Source of the DNA: Nonomuraea spiralis
GTDB taxonomy: Bacteria; Actinomycetota; Actinomycetes; Streptosporangiales; Streptosporangiaceae
NCBI RefSeq assembly: GCF_014648435.1
Contig: NZ_BMRC01000001.1
Location: 72,481-136,480 of the forward strand
Direction: 5' to 3'
DNA: 64,000 bases
Part shown: in pieces, positions 16,498 through 25,471 of the stretch
Position numbering within the stretch: the first letter of the stretch is position 1
Layout of the letters: each line of letters begins with the position of its first letter
The notes under the pieces: generated by a model
Told to the model about the DNA's origin: nothing
The model's database searches: none
The model's input: the letters and a program-made list of their open reading frames with translations, nothing else
Program-made: the position numbers and the translations under genes

Positions 16498-18518
16498 ACC
16501 GCATCGAGGGGCGCGTCAAGGTCACGGGGCTGGCCACGTACGCCGCCGAGTACCCGGTCGAGGACGTCGCCTACTGCTGTCCGGTGCAGTCCACGATCGC
16601 CAGGGGACGGGTGACGCGGGTGGACGCCGGCGCGGCGCTGGCCATGCCGGGCGTGCTCGCCGTGTTGTCGGTCGACGACCCGCCCGGCCTGACCGGCGAC
16701 GCCGACGCCGAGCTGGCCCTGTTCGGCTCCCGGGACGTCGTCTACCGGGGCCAGCTCGTGGCCGCCGTCGTCGCCGGGACCTACGACGAGGCCCGCGCCG
16801 CCGCCGACGCCGTCCGCGTCGACTACGAGCCGCAGACCCACGACGTACGGCTGCGCGCCGACCATCCCGGCCTCTACCGCCCGGAGGTCGTCAACCCGAA
16901 CCTGGCCCCCGACACCGAGAAGGGCGACGTGGAGGCCGGGCTGGCCGCCGCCGCGGCCACCGTGGACGTGACGTACACGACGCCGCCCCTGCACAACAAC
17001 CCGATGGAGCCGCACGCCGCGGTGGCCCTGTGGGCCGAGGACGGCCGGCTGCTCGTCTACGACTCCACCCAGGGCACCAGCGGCGACCGGGACGCCATCG
17101 CCAAGACCTTCGGCCTGCCGCCCGAGCAGGTGCGCGTGGTGTCCAGGCACGTCGGCGGCGGCTTCGGCTCCAAGGGCACCACCAGGCCGAACGCCGTGCT
17201 CGCCGCCCTGGCCGCCAGGGCCGCGGGCCGCCCGGTCAAGGTCGCCTTCACCCGGCAGCAGATGTTCGACCTCACCGGCTACCGCACCCCCACCATCCAG
17301 CGGCTGCGGCTCGGCGCGGACGCCGACGGCCGGCTCACCGCCGTCGAGCACGTGGGGTACGTCCAGAGCGGCCGGCTCGTCGAGTTCGCCGAGCAGACCG
17401 CCACACCCGGCCGCGTCATGTACGCCACGCCCGCCCTGCGCACCGCCCACCGGCTCGTCCGCCTCGACGTCGCCACCCCGTCCTGGATGCGCGCCCCCGG
17501 CGAGTGCCCCGGCATGTACGCCCTGGAGTCGGCGATGGACGAGCTGGCCGAGGCGGCCGGGATCGACCCCGTCGAACTGCGCATCGTCAACGAGCCCACG
17601 TCCGAGCCGGACAGCGGGCTGCCGTTCAGCTCCCGCAGCCTGGTCACCTGCCTGCGCGAGGGCGCGCGGCGCTTCGACTGGGACCGCCGCGACCCGGCGC
17701 CGGGCATCAGGCGCGAGGGGGAGTGGCTGGTCGGCACCGGCGTGGCCGCCTCCACCTACCCGGCCAGGCGCGGTCCTTCGAGGGCCACCGTGACCGTGGA
17801 CGAGGACGGCGACTTCGTCGTCCAGGTGGCCGCCGCCGACATCGGCACCGGCGCCCGTACCGTGCTCACCAGGATCGCGGCCGACTGCCTCGGTGTCGCC
17901 CCCGACCGGGTGCATGTCGAGCTCGGCGACAGCGACCTGCCCGACGCGCCCGTCGCCGGCGGGTCCATGGGCACGGCGTCGTGGGGCTCGGCCGTCGTAC
18001 GGGCCTGCGAGGCGCTGCGGGCCGACGGCGGGCAGGGCACGGCCGACACCGCCGAGGAGGTCAGGGCGGACGAGGAACTGGCCCGGCACGCCTTCGGCGC
18101 CCAGTTCGCCGAGGTCAGGGTCAGCTCCGTGACCGGCGAGATCCGGGTCTCGCGGCTGCTCGGCGTGTTCGCCGCCGGACGCATCCTGGACGCCAGGCTG
18201 GCCAGGTCGCAGTTCATCGGCGGGATGACCATGGGCATGGGGATGGCGCTGATGGAGGAGACGCTGACCGACGACGAGTTCGGCGGTTTCCTGCGGCGCG
18301 ACCTGGCCCAGTACCACGTGCCGGCCTGCGCCGACGTCCCGGCGGTCGAGGCGGTCTGGATCGACGAGCAGGACGGCCTGCTCAACCCGATGGGCTCCAA
18401 GGGCATCGGCGAGATCGGCATCGTGGGCACCGCCGCCGCGATCGGCAACGCCGTTCACCATGCCACCGGCAGGCGGGTCCGCGACCTGCCCATCACGCCC
18501 GCCAAGATCCTCGCCTGA
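16494..18518 (+). CDS. Aldehyde oxidoreductase molybdenum-binding large subunit (PaoC-like)
   Basis: A 674-residue molybdenum-cofactor subunit starting at an overlapping GTG. Family motifs include GGGFGSKG near residue 220, APGECPGMYALESAMDELA near 335-355, GSMGTASWGSAVV near 495, and the C-terminal GIGEIGIVG, whose E640 is the catalytic glutamate of the family. Length is slightly below the 730 or so of PaoC. With the two preceding subunits it forms a heterotrimer that oxidises aldehydes to acids using water. Insertion factors (XdhC/PaoD-like) and cofactor-biosynthesis genes are not next to it, so maturation must depend on genes elsewhere. The physiological aldehyde is not evident. Confidence 0.92.
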   Translation: MNRIEGRVKVTGLATYAAEYPVEDVAYCCPVQSTIARGRVTRVDAGAALAMPGVLAVLSVDDPPGLTGDADAELALFGSRDVVYRGQLVAAVVAGTYDEARAAADAVRVDYEPQTHDVRLRADHPGLYRPEVVNPNLAPDTEKGDVEAGLAAAAATVDVTYTTPPLHNNPMEPHAAVALWAEDGRLLVYDSTQGTSGDRDAIAKTFGLPPEQVRVVSRHVGGGFGSKGTTRPNAVLAALAARAAGRPVKVAFTRQQMFDLTGYRTPTIQRLRLGADADGRLTAVEHVGYVQSGRLVEFAEQTATPGRVMYATPALRTAHRLVRLDVATPSWMRAPGECPGMYALESAMDELAEAAGIDPVELRIVNEPTSEPDSGLPFSSRSLVTCLREGARRFDWDRRDPAPGIRREGEWLVGTGVAASTYPARRGPSRATVTVDEDGDFVVQVAAADIGTGARTVLTRIAADCLGVAPDRVHVELGDSDLPDAPVAGGSMGTASWGSAVVRACEALRADGGQGTADTAEEVRADEELARHAFGAQFAEVRVSSVTGEIRVSRLLGVFAAGRILDARLARSQFIGGMTMGMGMALMEETLTDDEFGGFLRRDLAQYHVPACADVPAVEAVWIDEQDGLLNPMGSKGIGEIGIVGTAAAIGNAVHHATGRRVRDLPITPAKILA

Positions 18519-18584
18519 CTCCCGGGATCGAGGTTTCGACCGGCCTCCGCCAAGGAAGAGGAGAACATCCACCGAGGAGGCCGA

Positions 18585-19091
18585 GTGAAACGCGAGTCGC
18601 ACGAGGAACGCGCCGACCGCAACTTCGTCGAACTGCTCCAGGGCGCCCGCGTCGCGGTGACGGGGGTGCAGGTGCTGTTCGCGTTCCTGCTGACCGTGCC
18701 CTTCTCGCCGGGGTTCGTCAAGCTGGACCAGCCGGACCGCTGGTTGTACTTCGCCGCGCTGGTCAGCGCCGCGATCGCGTCGATCTGCTACATCGCGCCG
18801 ACCGCGCAGCACCGCGTGCTGTTCCGGCAGGGCCACAAGGAGACCCTGGTACGTCGGTCCAACCTCTACGGCCTGTTAGGCGCGCTCGCCCTGGTCGTGT
18901 CCATGACCACGGCCACCATGCTCGTGATCGACTACCTGTTCCACTCCACCCTGGCCCTGGTCACCGCGGGCATCCTGGCCGCGCTGGCCGCCTGGACCTG
19001 GTTCGGCCAGCCCGCCCTCGACCGCGCCGACGATCAGTCCTCCTCCTCCGGCGGCAACTCGGTCTCGTCGCGGGGCGAGTCCCGCGAGTAG
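18585..19091 (+). CDS. DUF6328-type small membrane protein
   Basis: A 168-residue protein with four hydrophobic segments (about residues 22-42, 54-75, 97-115 and 117-140) and charged ends. It begins at a GTG after GAGGAGG. The start MKRESHEERADRNFVELLQG followed by ARVAVTGVQVLFAFLLTVPF matches the actinobacterial family I remember as DUF6328; its function is unknown. The last 58 bases overlap the end of mrpG on the opposite strand, so the acidic tail (SSSSGGNSVSSRGESRE) may be an extension read through into the neighbour. It follows the aldehyde oxidoreductase genes by 66 bases and could be transcribed with them. Confidence 0.75.
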   Translation: MKRESHEERADRNFVELLQGARVAVTGVQVLFAFLLTVPFSPGFVKLDQPDRWLYFAALVSAAIASICYIAPTAQHRVLFRQGHKETLVRRSNLYGLLGALALVVSMTTATMLVIDYLFHSTLALVTAGILAALAAWTWFGQPALDRADDQSSSSGGNSVSSRGESRE

Positions 19092-19357
19092 GCCGCCCGC
19101 CCCACCATGTACGCCGCCACCGACACGGTGATCACCTGCGACGCCCCCACGATCAGCAGCGGGCCGGCGTTCCACCAGGTGGGCCGGTGCAGCCACATCG
19201 CGGCCAGCACCAGCAGCACGCCGAGCACCTGCGGCTTGGTGCCGGCGTGCATGCGGTCGAGCGTCGTACGGAAGCGCACCAGCCCCGCGCCCGCCGACAG
19301 CGCGAGGACGGCTCCCACCACCAGGCAGACCGCCGCCGCGACGTCCATCCCGCTCAC
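19034..19357 (-). CDS. mrpG: Mrp cation/proton antiporter subunit G
   Basis: A 107-residue MnhG/MrpG protein with three membrane helices; the family motif LVRFRTTLDRMHAGTKPQVLG is present. GTG at 19357 is preferred as start because it overlaps the mrpF stop in a GTGA arrangement, like the other junctions in this operon; ATG at 19348 is the alternative. The C-terminal acidic tail DETELPPEEED is encoded by DNA that also encodes the end of the convergent DUF6328 gene. It is the last gene of the Mrp operon. Confidence 0.9.
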   Translation of the reverse strand: MSGMDVAAAVCLVVGAVLALSAGAGLVRFRTTLDRMHAGTKPQVLGVLLVLAAMWLHRPTWWNAGPLLIVGASQVITVSVAAYMVGRAAYSRDSPRDETELPPEEED

Positions 19358-19614
19358 CGCGACCGCCCCGGGAAGAACCGGGCCAGCGACACCGACCCGA
19401 CGAACCCCAGCAGCGACAGCACCTGAAGCACCGGCAGGTCCGAATAGTCGTCCGTGACCACCGCGAACAGCCCGACGCCGCACATCGCCAGCGAGGTCAG
19501 CACGTCCAGGGCGACCGCCCGGTCCAGCATCGAGGGCCCGCGGCCCACCCGCCACAACGCCGCCGCCGCCCCGCATCCCAGCAGCCCGACCGTCACCAGG
19601 TACACCGCCGTCAC
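19354..19614 (-). CDS. mrpF: Mrp cation/proton antiporter subunit F
   Basis: An 86-residue MnhF/MrpF protein with three helices and the conserved GRGPSMLDRAVALDVLTS loop, in which the family carries a functionally important Asp. It starts at a GTG overlapping the mrpE stop and ends in an overlap with mrpG. It is a small subunit of the heptameric Na+(K+)/H+ antiporter complex in the cytoplasmic membrane. Confidence 0.92.
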   Translation of the reverse strand: MTAVYLVTVGLLGCGAAAALWRVGRGPSMLDRAVALDVLTSLAMCGVGLFAVVTDDYSDLPVLQVLSLLGFVGSVSLARFFPGRSR

Positions 19615-20153
19615 CGCAGCTCCTCCCGGTCCGCGCGGGTCCCGAACGCGGCCACGATCCGCGACTCCAGCCCGGCCACGTCCCGCCGCACCGCGTCGGG
19701 GACACCCTCTCCGGCCATGCCGAGCACGTGCAGCAGCAGCTCTTTCCTGTCCATGTACGCCTCCACCACCAGGCTCCCGGGCACCGTGGACAGCGCCACC
19801 ATGATCATCACGGTCATCGACTCCGAGGACGTGCGCAGCCGTACCCGGACCAGCCACGTGGGCGGATCGCCGGGCCGCACCACCCACTGCACCACCCGTA
19901 CGGTCGACAGGAACAGGTCCCAGCCGAACCACACCAGGAACCGCACCAGCGGCAGCGGACGCACCCTGATCCCGGGGTCGAGGACGGGCAGCGGCAGCAG
20001 CCAGGTCACCACCAGCGCGGTCGCCAGCCCGCCCAGCACGTTCCCCGCGGACAGCTCGCCCCACAGCGTCACCCACACCAGCGTCAGCCACGCCACCAGC
20101 GGCAGCGGCACCCGGCGGCCGAACAGCCGCGGCGCGAGCAGCCTCTCGCTCAC
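19611..20153 (-). CDS. mrpE: Mrp cation/proton antiporter subunit E
   Basis: A 180-residue MnhE/MrpE protein. Two to three N-terminal helices (VAWLTLVWVTLWGELSAGNV) are followed by the family's soluble domain with TVMIMVALSTVPGSLVVE. It starts at a GTG overlapping the mrpD stop by four bases. MrpE is needed for assembly and full activity of the Mrp complex. Confidence 0.92.
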   Translation of the reverse strand: MSERLLAPRLFGRRVPLPLVAWLTLVWVTLWGELSAGNVLGGLATALVVTWLLPLPVLDPGIRVRPLPLVRFLVWFGWDLFLSTVRVVQWVVRPGDPPTWLVRVRLRTSSESMTVMIMVALSTVPGSLVVEAYMDRKELLLHVLGMAGEGVPDAVRRDVAGLESRIVAAFGTRADREELR

Positions 20154-21718
20154 CGCCGCGTCCCCAGCACCGCGGTGATGTAGGTCTGGCGCAGGCTCAG
20201 CTCCGCGGCCACCCGCTGCGTCAGCGCCGCCAGCGGCCCGGCCAGCACCGTGAACGACAACCCGAACGCCACCAGCGCCGCCGTCGCGCCCAGCAGCACG
20301 GGCGGCAGCGCGGTCGTGGTCACCACCGGCTCCTCACCCGTCTCCTCCTCGCTCTCCATCACCTCTCCCAGCCGGTCCTCCCGGGGCTCGCGCCAGAACG
20401 CCTTGCCCCACGTCTTGGCGATCGCGTACAGCGTGAGCAGGCTCGTGAGCAGGCTCCCCGCCACCAGCACGAGCGCCGCCGGCCCGCCCTTGGCCAGCCC
20501 GGCCTGCACCAGCAGCAGCTTGCCCAGGAAGCCCGACATCGGCGGGATGCCCGACAGGTTCATCGCGGGCACGAAGAACAGCACCCCGAGCACCGGCGCG
20601 GTCTTCATCAGGCCGCCGAGCCGGTTCACCGACGTGGTGCCGGTGCGCCGCTCGATCAGCCCGGTCACCAGGAACAGGCTCGTCTGCACGGTGATGTGGT
20701 GGACGATGTAGAACACCGCTCCCGCCAGGCCCGCCACCGTCGACAACCCGACCCCGAACACCATGTACCCGATGTGGCTGACCAGCGTGAAGGACAACAT
20801 GCGCTTGATGTCGGTCTGCGCCACGGCCCCCAGCACCCCGGCCAGCATCGTGGCCAGCGCCGCCCACATCAGCAGCGTGGAGACCGGCCCGCCGGGGAAC
20901 AGCAGCGCCTCCAGCCGGATGATCGAGTACACGCCGACCTTCGTGAGCAGCCCGGCGAACACGGCCGTGGCCGGGGCGGGCGCGGTCGGGTAGGAGTCCG
21001 GCAACCACGCCGACACCGGGAAGATCGCCGCCTTGATCGCGAACGCCAGCAGCAGCGTCAGCTCGACCAGCAGCTTGACCGGCTCCGGCAGCGTGCCGAA
21101 CCGCTCGGCGAGCTGCGCCAGCGACAACGTGCCCGTCGCTCCGTAGGCGACCGCCAGCGCGATCAGGAACAACATCGAGGACGCCAGCGCCATCAGCGTG
21201 TACGTCGCCCCCGCCCGCATCCTGGACTCGGTCCCGCCGAACGTGAGCAAAACGGACGAACCGCTCAGCAGCATCTCGAATGCCACGAACAGGTTGAACA
21301 GGTCACCGGCCAGGAACGCGTCCGCCACGCCCGCCACCATCACCAGGAACGCCGGATGGAAGATCGCCATCGGCGCGTCGTGCTCCGCCTCGTCGTAGGC
21401 GCTGGCGATCGAGTACACCATCACGCAGAGCGTCACCGCCGACGACACCACCAGCACCAGCGTCGAGAGCCGGTCGGCCACCAGGCAGATCCCGATCGGC
21501 GAGGGCCAGCCGCCCAGCTCGGTCACCAGCGGGCCGTGCGCGTCGGCGTGCGCGAGCAGCAACACCGACACCGCCAGCGAGATCCCCAGCGTGGTCACGC
21601 TGATGGCCGACTGCAGATGCCGCAGCCGGCCGCCGATCGCCAGCTTGATCCCGGCCGCCAGCAGCGGCAGCAGCACCGGCACGCACACCAGCCCGCGCAG
21701 CTCGACCAGGTCACCCAT
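20150..21718 (-). CDS. mrpD: Mrp cation/proton antiporter subunit D
   Basis: A 522-residue polytopic protein of the NuoM/NuoN/MrpD family, with about 14 transmembrane segments. Characteristic stretches are FEMLLSGSSVLLTFGG, the lysine-containing AFAIKAAIFPVSAWLPDSYP and the histidine-containing LVSHIGYMVFGVG, which form the predicted proton path shared with complex I. An acidic cytoplasmic segment (EVMESEEETGEEPVV) lies near residue 460. It starts at an ATG 21 bases after the mrpC stop. Confidence 0.95.
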   Translation of the reverse strand: MGDLVELRGLVCVPVLLPLLAAGIKLAIGGRLRHLQSAISVTTLGISLAVSVLLLAHADAHGPLVTELGGWPSPIGICLVADRLSTLVLVVSSAVTLCVMVYSIASAYDEAEHDAPMAIFHPAFLVMVAGVADAFLAGDLFNLFVAFEMLLSGSSVLLTFGGTESRMRAGATYTLMALASSMLFLIALAVAYGATGTLSLAQLAERFGTLPEPVKLLVELTLLLAFAIKAAIFPVSAWLPDSYPTAPAPATAVFAGLLTKVGVYSIIRLEALLFPGGPVSTLLMWAALATMLAGVLGAVAQTDIKRMLSFTLVSHIGYMVFGVGLSTVAGLAGAVFYIVHHITVQTSLFLVTGLIERRTGTTSVNRLGGLMKTAPVLGVLFFVPAMNLSGIPPMSGFLGKLLLVQAGLAKGGPAALVLVAGSLLTSLLTLYAIAKTWGKAFWREPREDRLGEVMESEEETGEEPVVTTTALPPVLLGATAALVAFGLSFTVLAGPLAALTQRVAAELSLRQTYITAVLGTRR

Positions 21719-21739
21719 GCGCCCGCCCCGTACCGGCCA

Positions 21740-22558
21740 CTAGTCGTCGCCCTTCAGCTCGGGATCGTGCGCGAGCGCCTGACGGGCCCGCTCCGCGCGC
21801 AGGGCCGAGCGCATCTGCCTGCGGGCGTCGCGCTGCCTGGCCCTGATCCGCTGCCGCAGCTCCTTCTCGCGGTCCTCCTGCTCGGCCCGCCGCCGGGTGT
21901 GCTCGCGCCGCAGCTCCTCGATGCGTTCCACGTTGTCCCCGGCCGGGGGCTCCTTGCGCAGCGCGGCCTCCTCGAAGCCGCGTTGCAGTTCCTCCTCCGA
22001 CAGCCCCTCGGCCATCCCGTCGCGCATCCACCCCTCCAGCTCGGTGTGCACGCGGGCGATGCGCCGTTCCAGGTCGGCCTCCTCCAGCCGCTCCCGCTCG
22101 GCCTGCTCGGACTCCAGCCGGGCCAGCTCGGCCCGCTGCTCCACGACCAGCCGCCGGTAGTCGTCCTGCCGGGCGCGCAGCGCGTGGCTCAGCTCGCCGC
22201 GCCTGGCCCGCAGCCGTACGCGCCGGTCCTCGGTGTCGTCCTGCACCTCGTCGCTGCCGGTGAGCTGCCACGTCCGGTGCACCATGGCCAGCACGAACGA
22301 CGTCACGCCCAAAGTGATCACGATGGCGGTGAGCACCATCGCCTGCGGCAGCGGATCGGCCATGTCCCGCACCGGCGTGACGCCCAGGATCGGCGGGCCG
22401 CCCGCGTCGCCCCCGGCGGTGACGATCAGCAGGTTCACGCCGTTGCCCAGCACGACGACCCCGGCCAGCACCCGTACCAGGCTCCGCTCCAGCAGCAGCG
22501 TCACGCCCGTCGCGATCAGCACGCAGCAGCACAGGAACGGCACCAGGGAGATCGTCAC
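21740..22558 (-). CDS. mrpC: Mrp antiporter subunit C with long charged coiled-coil C-terminal extension
   Basis: A 272-residue protein starting at a GTG that overlaps the mrpA stop. Residues 1-110 are a normal MnhC/MrpC (NuoK-like) core with three helices: GVTLLLERSLVRVLAGVVVL, GNGVNLLIV and PLPQAMVLTAIVITLGV. Residues from about 112 to 272 are an extra cytoplasmic region very rich in Arg, Glu, Ala and Leu (for example RRLVVEQRAELARLESEQAE) that should form a long coiled coil, interrupted near residue 205 by EPPAGDN. Ordinary MrpC proteins end at about 115-130 residues. The tail is in frame with good codon usage, so it looks real. Its job is unknown. Confidence 0.9.
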   Translation of the reverse strand: MTISLVPFLCCCVLIATGVTLLLERSLVRVLAGVVVLGNGVNLLIVTAGGDAGGPPILGVTPVRDMADPLPQAMVLTAIVITLGVTSFVLAMVHRTWQLTGSDEVQDDTEDRRVRLRARRGELSHALRARQDDYRRLVVEQRAELARLESEQAERERLEEADLERRIARVHTELEGWMRDGMAEGLSEEELQRGFEEAALRKEPPAGDNVERIEELRREHTRRRAEQEDREKELRQRIRARQRDARRQMRSALRAERARQALAHDPELKGDD

Positions 22559-25326
22559 GGGCCCTCCTCGGCCTCGACCTGCCGGTCCAGCTCGGCGCCG
22601 AGCCCGCGCAGCACGTCCTGGACCATGCCGGTCACCGAGACGTACACGCCGAGGTCGAACAGCAGGCCCGTGGACACGTGCAGGCTGCCGACCAGCGGAA
22701 CGTGCACGTCGGCCGACAACATCTCCAGCGCCGCCCGTCCGAACAGCAGCCCGGCCAGGGCGGTGGCGGTCGACATCGTCAGCCCGACGCCCATCAGCAC
22801 GCCCGCGTGCACGGGGACCGCCGCGGCCAGCTCGTACCGGCCGCCGGCAAGGTAGCGCACGGTGATCGCCAGCCCGGCCACGATGCCGCCCGCGAACCCG
22901 CCGCCGACCCCGCTGTGCCCGATGAACAGCAGGAACACCGACAACACCAGCACCGTGTGGAAGGTCAGCCTGGCCGCCACCTCGAAGGCGACCGCCCGCT
23001 GCCCGCGCGGCAGCGTCGAGGCCAGCCAGCGCGTACGCTCGGCGGGGACCCGCCCGCGGTCGTCCCGCTCGATCTCGTACGTCCTGCGCCGCAGGAACAC
23101 CAGGCTGGTCACGCCCAGCGTCAGCACGACCAGCACCGTGCTCTCGCCCATCGTGTCCCAGGCCCGGACGTCGAGGATGATCGCGCTGACGATGTTGCGC
23201 GCCCCGGCCTCGCGCGCCGCGGCCGGCATCAGCGACCCGACGGCCCACGTGCTGCGCGCGCTCATGGCCAGCATGCCCGCCCCGGTCACCACCACCCCCA
23301 CGGCCAGCCCGAGCGCGAGCCGGAACAGGCGCGGCAGGCGGGCCCTGACCGGCCTCACCGGCAGCCGCCGCAACACCAGGGCGAACACCACCAGGCTCAG
23401 CGTCTCGGCCAGGAACTGGGTCAGCGCCAGGTCGGGCGAGCCGTGCGCGAGGAACAGCAGCGCGGTGCCGTACCCGATGAGGCCGATCAGCACGGCCAGC
23501 AGGATGTACGCGCGGGCGAACAGCGCCAGCGCCGCCGCCGCGGTGATCAGGACGGCGAGGACCGGCTGCTCCACGCGGTCCCAGGCGACGACGGGCACGT
23601 CCAGGCGGGGCAGGCCGCCGTAGAGGACGGCGAACAGGCCGACGCCGGTCGTGGCGGCCAGCGTGAGCAGCAGGTAGTCGGGCAGCGAACCGCGCTGGAC
23701 GAAGCCGGTGGCCTGGATCGCGAAGCGGTCCAGGCGGCGCACCGCCGACCAGAAGATCTGCGTCGAGTCCAGCACGTGCAGCGCCGCGCCCGCCCTGGCC
23801 ACCGGCTCCCTGGCCAGGAACAGCAGCACGCCGGCGGCCAGCGCCACGGCCGACAGCAGCAGCGCGGGCGAGAACCCGGCCCAGATCGCCAGGTGCGTGT
23901 CGTGCCCGGGGTCGCGGAAGGTGCCGGTGTAGCCCGACATCGCGCCGCCGAACCAGGGGGCGAAGGGCGCCAGCACGAGACCGAGCACCGCCAGCAGCGC
24001 GGGGGGCGCGAACGTGGCCGCCGCCGGCCGGTGCGTCGGCGTGGCCGCCAGGCCCGGTTTGGCGGCGAAGGCCCCCCACAGGAACCGCAGCGTGTACGCC
24101 GCCGTCAGCGCCGACCCCGCCACCACCCCCGCCAGCACGAGCGGCTCGCCCATCAGCGCCTCCAGCGCCGCCTCCTTCCCGGCGAACCCGGCGAACGGCG
24201 GCAACCCCGCCATCGACGCCCCCGCCAGCACCGCGACCGCGCACACCCACGGCATCGACCGGCCGACCCCGCTCAGCTCCCGCAGATCGCGCGTGCCCGC
24301 CGAATGGTCGACGACGCCCACGACGAGGAACATCGCGGCCTTGAACAGCGCGTGCGCGGCCAGCATGCCGGTCCCGGCCAGGGCCGCGCCGCCGTTCCCC
24401 GAGCCGAACAAGGTGATCAGGAAGCCGAGCTGGCTGACCGTGCCGTAGGCCAGCAGCCGTTTCAGGTCCGTCTCGCGCAGCGCCCGCCAGCCGCCCAGCA
24501 ACATGGTCAGCACCCCGAGCGGCACCGCGACCGCCCGCCACAGCGGCACGTCCCCGAACGCCGGGCCGAGCCTGGCCACCAGGTACACCCCGGCCTTGAC
24601 CATGGCCGCCGCGTGCAGGTACGCCGAGACCGGCGTCGGCGCCGCCATCGCGGCCGGCAACCACGTGCTGAAGGGGAAGATCGCCGACTTCGCCAGCGCC
24701 CCGGTCAGGACCAGCACGAGCCCGGCGGCCAGCGGCCCCGGCTGCGGCGGCCGGGCGATGACCGCCGAGATCTGGAACGTGCCCGCCGCCTGCCCGACCA
24801 GCACGAACCCGGCCAGCATCGCCAGCCCGCCCAGCGTGGTCACCATGAGGGCCTTCATCGCCGCCCGCCGGCTGGCACGGCTCTCGGGGTGGTAGCCGAT
24901 CAGCAGGTAGGAGAAGACGGTGGTCAGCTCCCAGAACACGTACAGCAGGAACAGGTTGTCGGCGGTGACCAGCCCCAGCATCGACCCGGCGAAGGCGGTC
25001 ATCGCGCCGCCGTAGCGGCCGAGGCCGTCGTCGCCGGCCGGCAGGTAGCGCGCGCTGTAGACCAGGACCAGCACGCCGACGCCGGTGACCAGCGTCATCA
25101 TCAGCACGGTCAGCGTGTCGGCCCGGAAGGACAGCTCCAGCCCGAGCGCGGGCGCCCACCGGGTGTCCTCCCGCGCCGGCAGCCCCCGCACCGCCAGCCA
25201 CACCGTGTACACGAAACCGGCGCCGGGTGCCAGGGCCAGCAGCAGGAGGGAGTTCCGGCCCATGCGCGCGGCCAGCCAGGGAGCGCAGACCGCCGCGAGC
25301 GCGTGCAGGATCAGCAGCGACTCCAT
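22555..25326 (-). CDS. mrpA: Mrp antiporter subunit A fused to subunit B
   Basis: A 923-residue membrane protein, first gene of the Mrp operon. The N-terminal 500 residues are NuoL/MrpA-like, with TAFAGSMLGLVTADNLFLLY, YLLIGYHPESRASRRAAMKA, AKSAIFPFSTWLPAAMAAPT and HALFKAAMFLVVG. After the MrpA-specific helices, the last 140 residues (from about 784, ARLTFHTVLVLSVFLLFIGH) are an MnhB/MrpB domain, a fusion usual in actinobacteria. The start ATG at 25326 opens a membrane-protein N-terminus, and the 13 codons upstream are not conserved-looking. The operon order A/B-C-D-E-F-G makes a complete Na+(K+)/H+ antiporter for pH and salt homeostasis. Confidence 0.95.
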   Translation of the reverse strand: MESLLILHALAAVCAPWLAARMGRNSLLLLALAPGAGFVYTVWLAVRGLPAREDTRWAPALGLELSFRADTLTVLMMTLVTGVGVLVLVYSARYLPAGDDGLGRYGGAMTAFAGSMLGLVTADNLFLLYVFWELTTVFSYLLIGYHPESRASRRAAMKALMVTTLGGLAMLAGFVLVGQAAGTFQISAVIARPPQPGPLAAGLVLVLTGALAKSAIFPFSTWLPAAMAAPTPVSAYLHAAAMVKAGVYLVARLGPAFGDVPLWRAVAVPLGVLTMLLGGWRALRETDLKRLLAYGTVSQLGFLITLFGSGNGGAALAGTGMLAAHALFKAAMFLVVGVVDHSAGTRDLRELSGVGRSMPWVCAVAVLAGASMAGLPPFAGFAGKEAALEALMGEPLVLAGVVAGSALTAAYTLRFLWGAFAAKPGLAATPTHRPAAATFAPPALLAVLGLVLAPFAPWFGGAMSGYTGTFRDPGHDTHLAIWAGFSPALLLSAVALAAGVLLFLAREPVARAGAALHVLDSTQIFWSAVRRLDRFAIQATGFVQRGSLPDYLLLTLAATTGVGLFAVLYGGLPRLDVPVVAWDRVEQPVLAVLITAAAALALFARAYILLAVLIGLIGYGTALLFLAHGSPDLALTQFLAETLSLVVFALVLRRLPVRPVRARLPRLFRLALGLAVGVVVTGAGMLAMSARSTWAVGSLMPAAAREAGARNIVSAIILDVRAWDTMGESTVLVVLTLGVTSLVFLRRRTYEIERDDRGRVPAERTRWLASTLPRGQRAVAFEVAARLTFHTVLVLSVFLLFIGHSGVGGGFAGGIVAGLAITVRYLAGGRYELAAAVPVHAGVLMGVGLTMSTATALAGLLFGRAALEMLSADVHVPLVGSLHVSTGLLFDLGVYVSVTGMVQDVLRGLGAELDRQVEAEEGP

Positions 25327-25426
25327 GGGCTCCTCGGGCGGGAATTTCCGGCTACGTCCGCCCAATCTCTCCCGCCCGGTGACCCACGCCGCGTAGGCAC
25401 GTCCGGGGTTGACCCGAACGTCACCA

Positions 25427-25459
25427 GTCCCTCACCCGCGCATGAGCGGGGTGAGGGAC
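25427..25459. terminator. Stem-loop downstream of the secreted hydrolase gene
   Basis: GTCCCTCACCCGC pairs with GCGGGGTGAGGGAC around a 6-base loop with one bulged G. It lies 12 bases past the hydrolase stop and 100 bases before the mrpA start, so it probably separates the two same-strand units. Confidence 0.6.
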
Positions 25460-25471
25460 CGGGCGAGCGCC

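Noticed and set aside
15876..18836. A 986-residue minus-strand open frame
   Set aside because: It is antisense to the molybdenum oxidoreductase genes and has no domain features.
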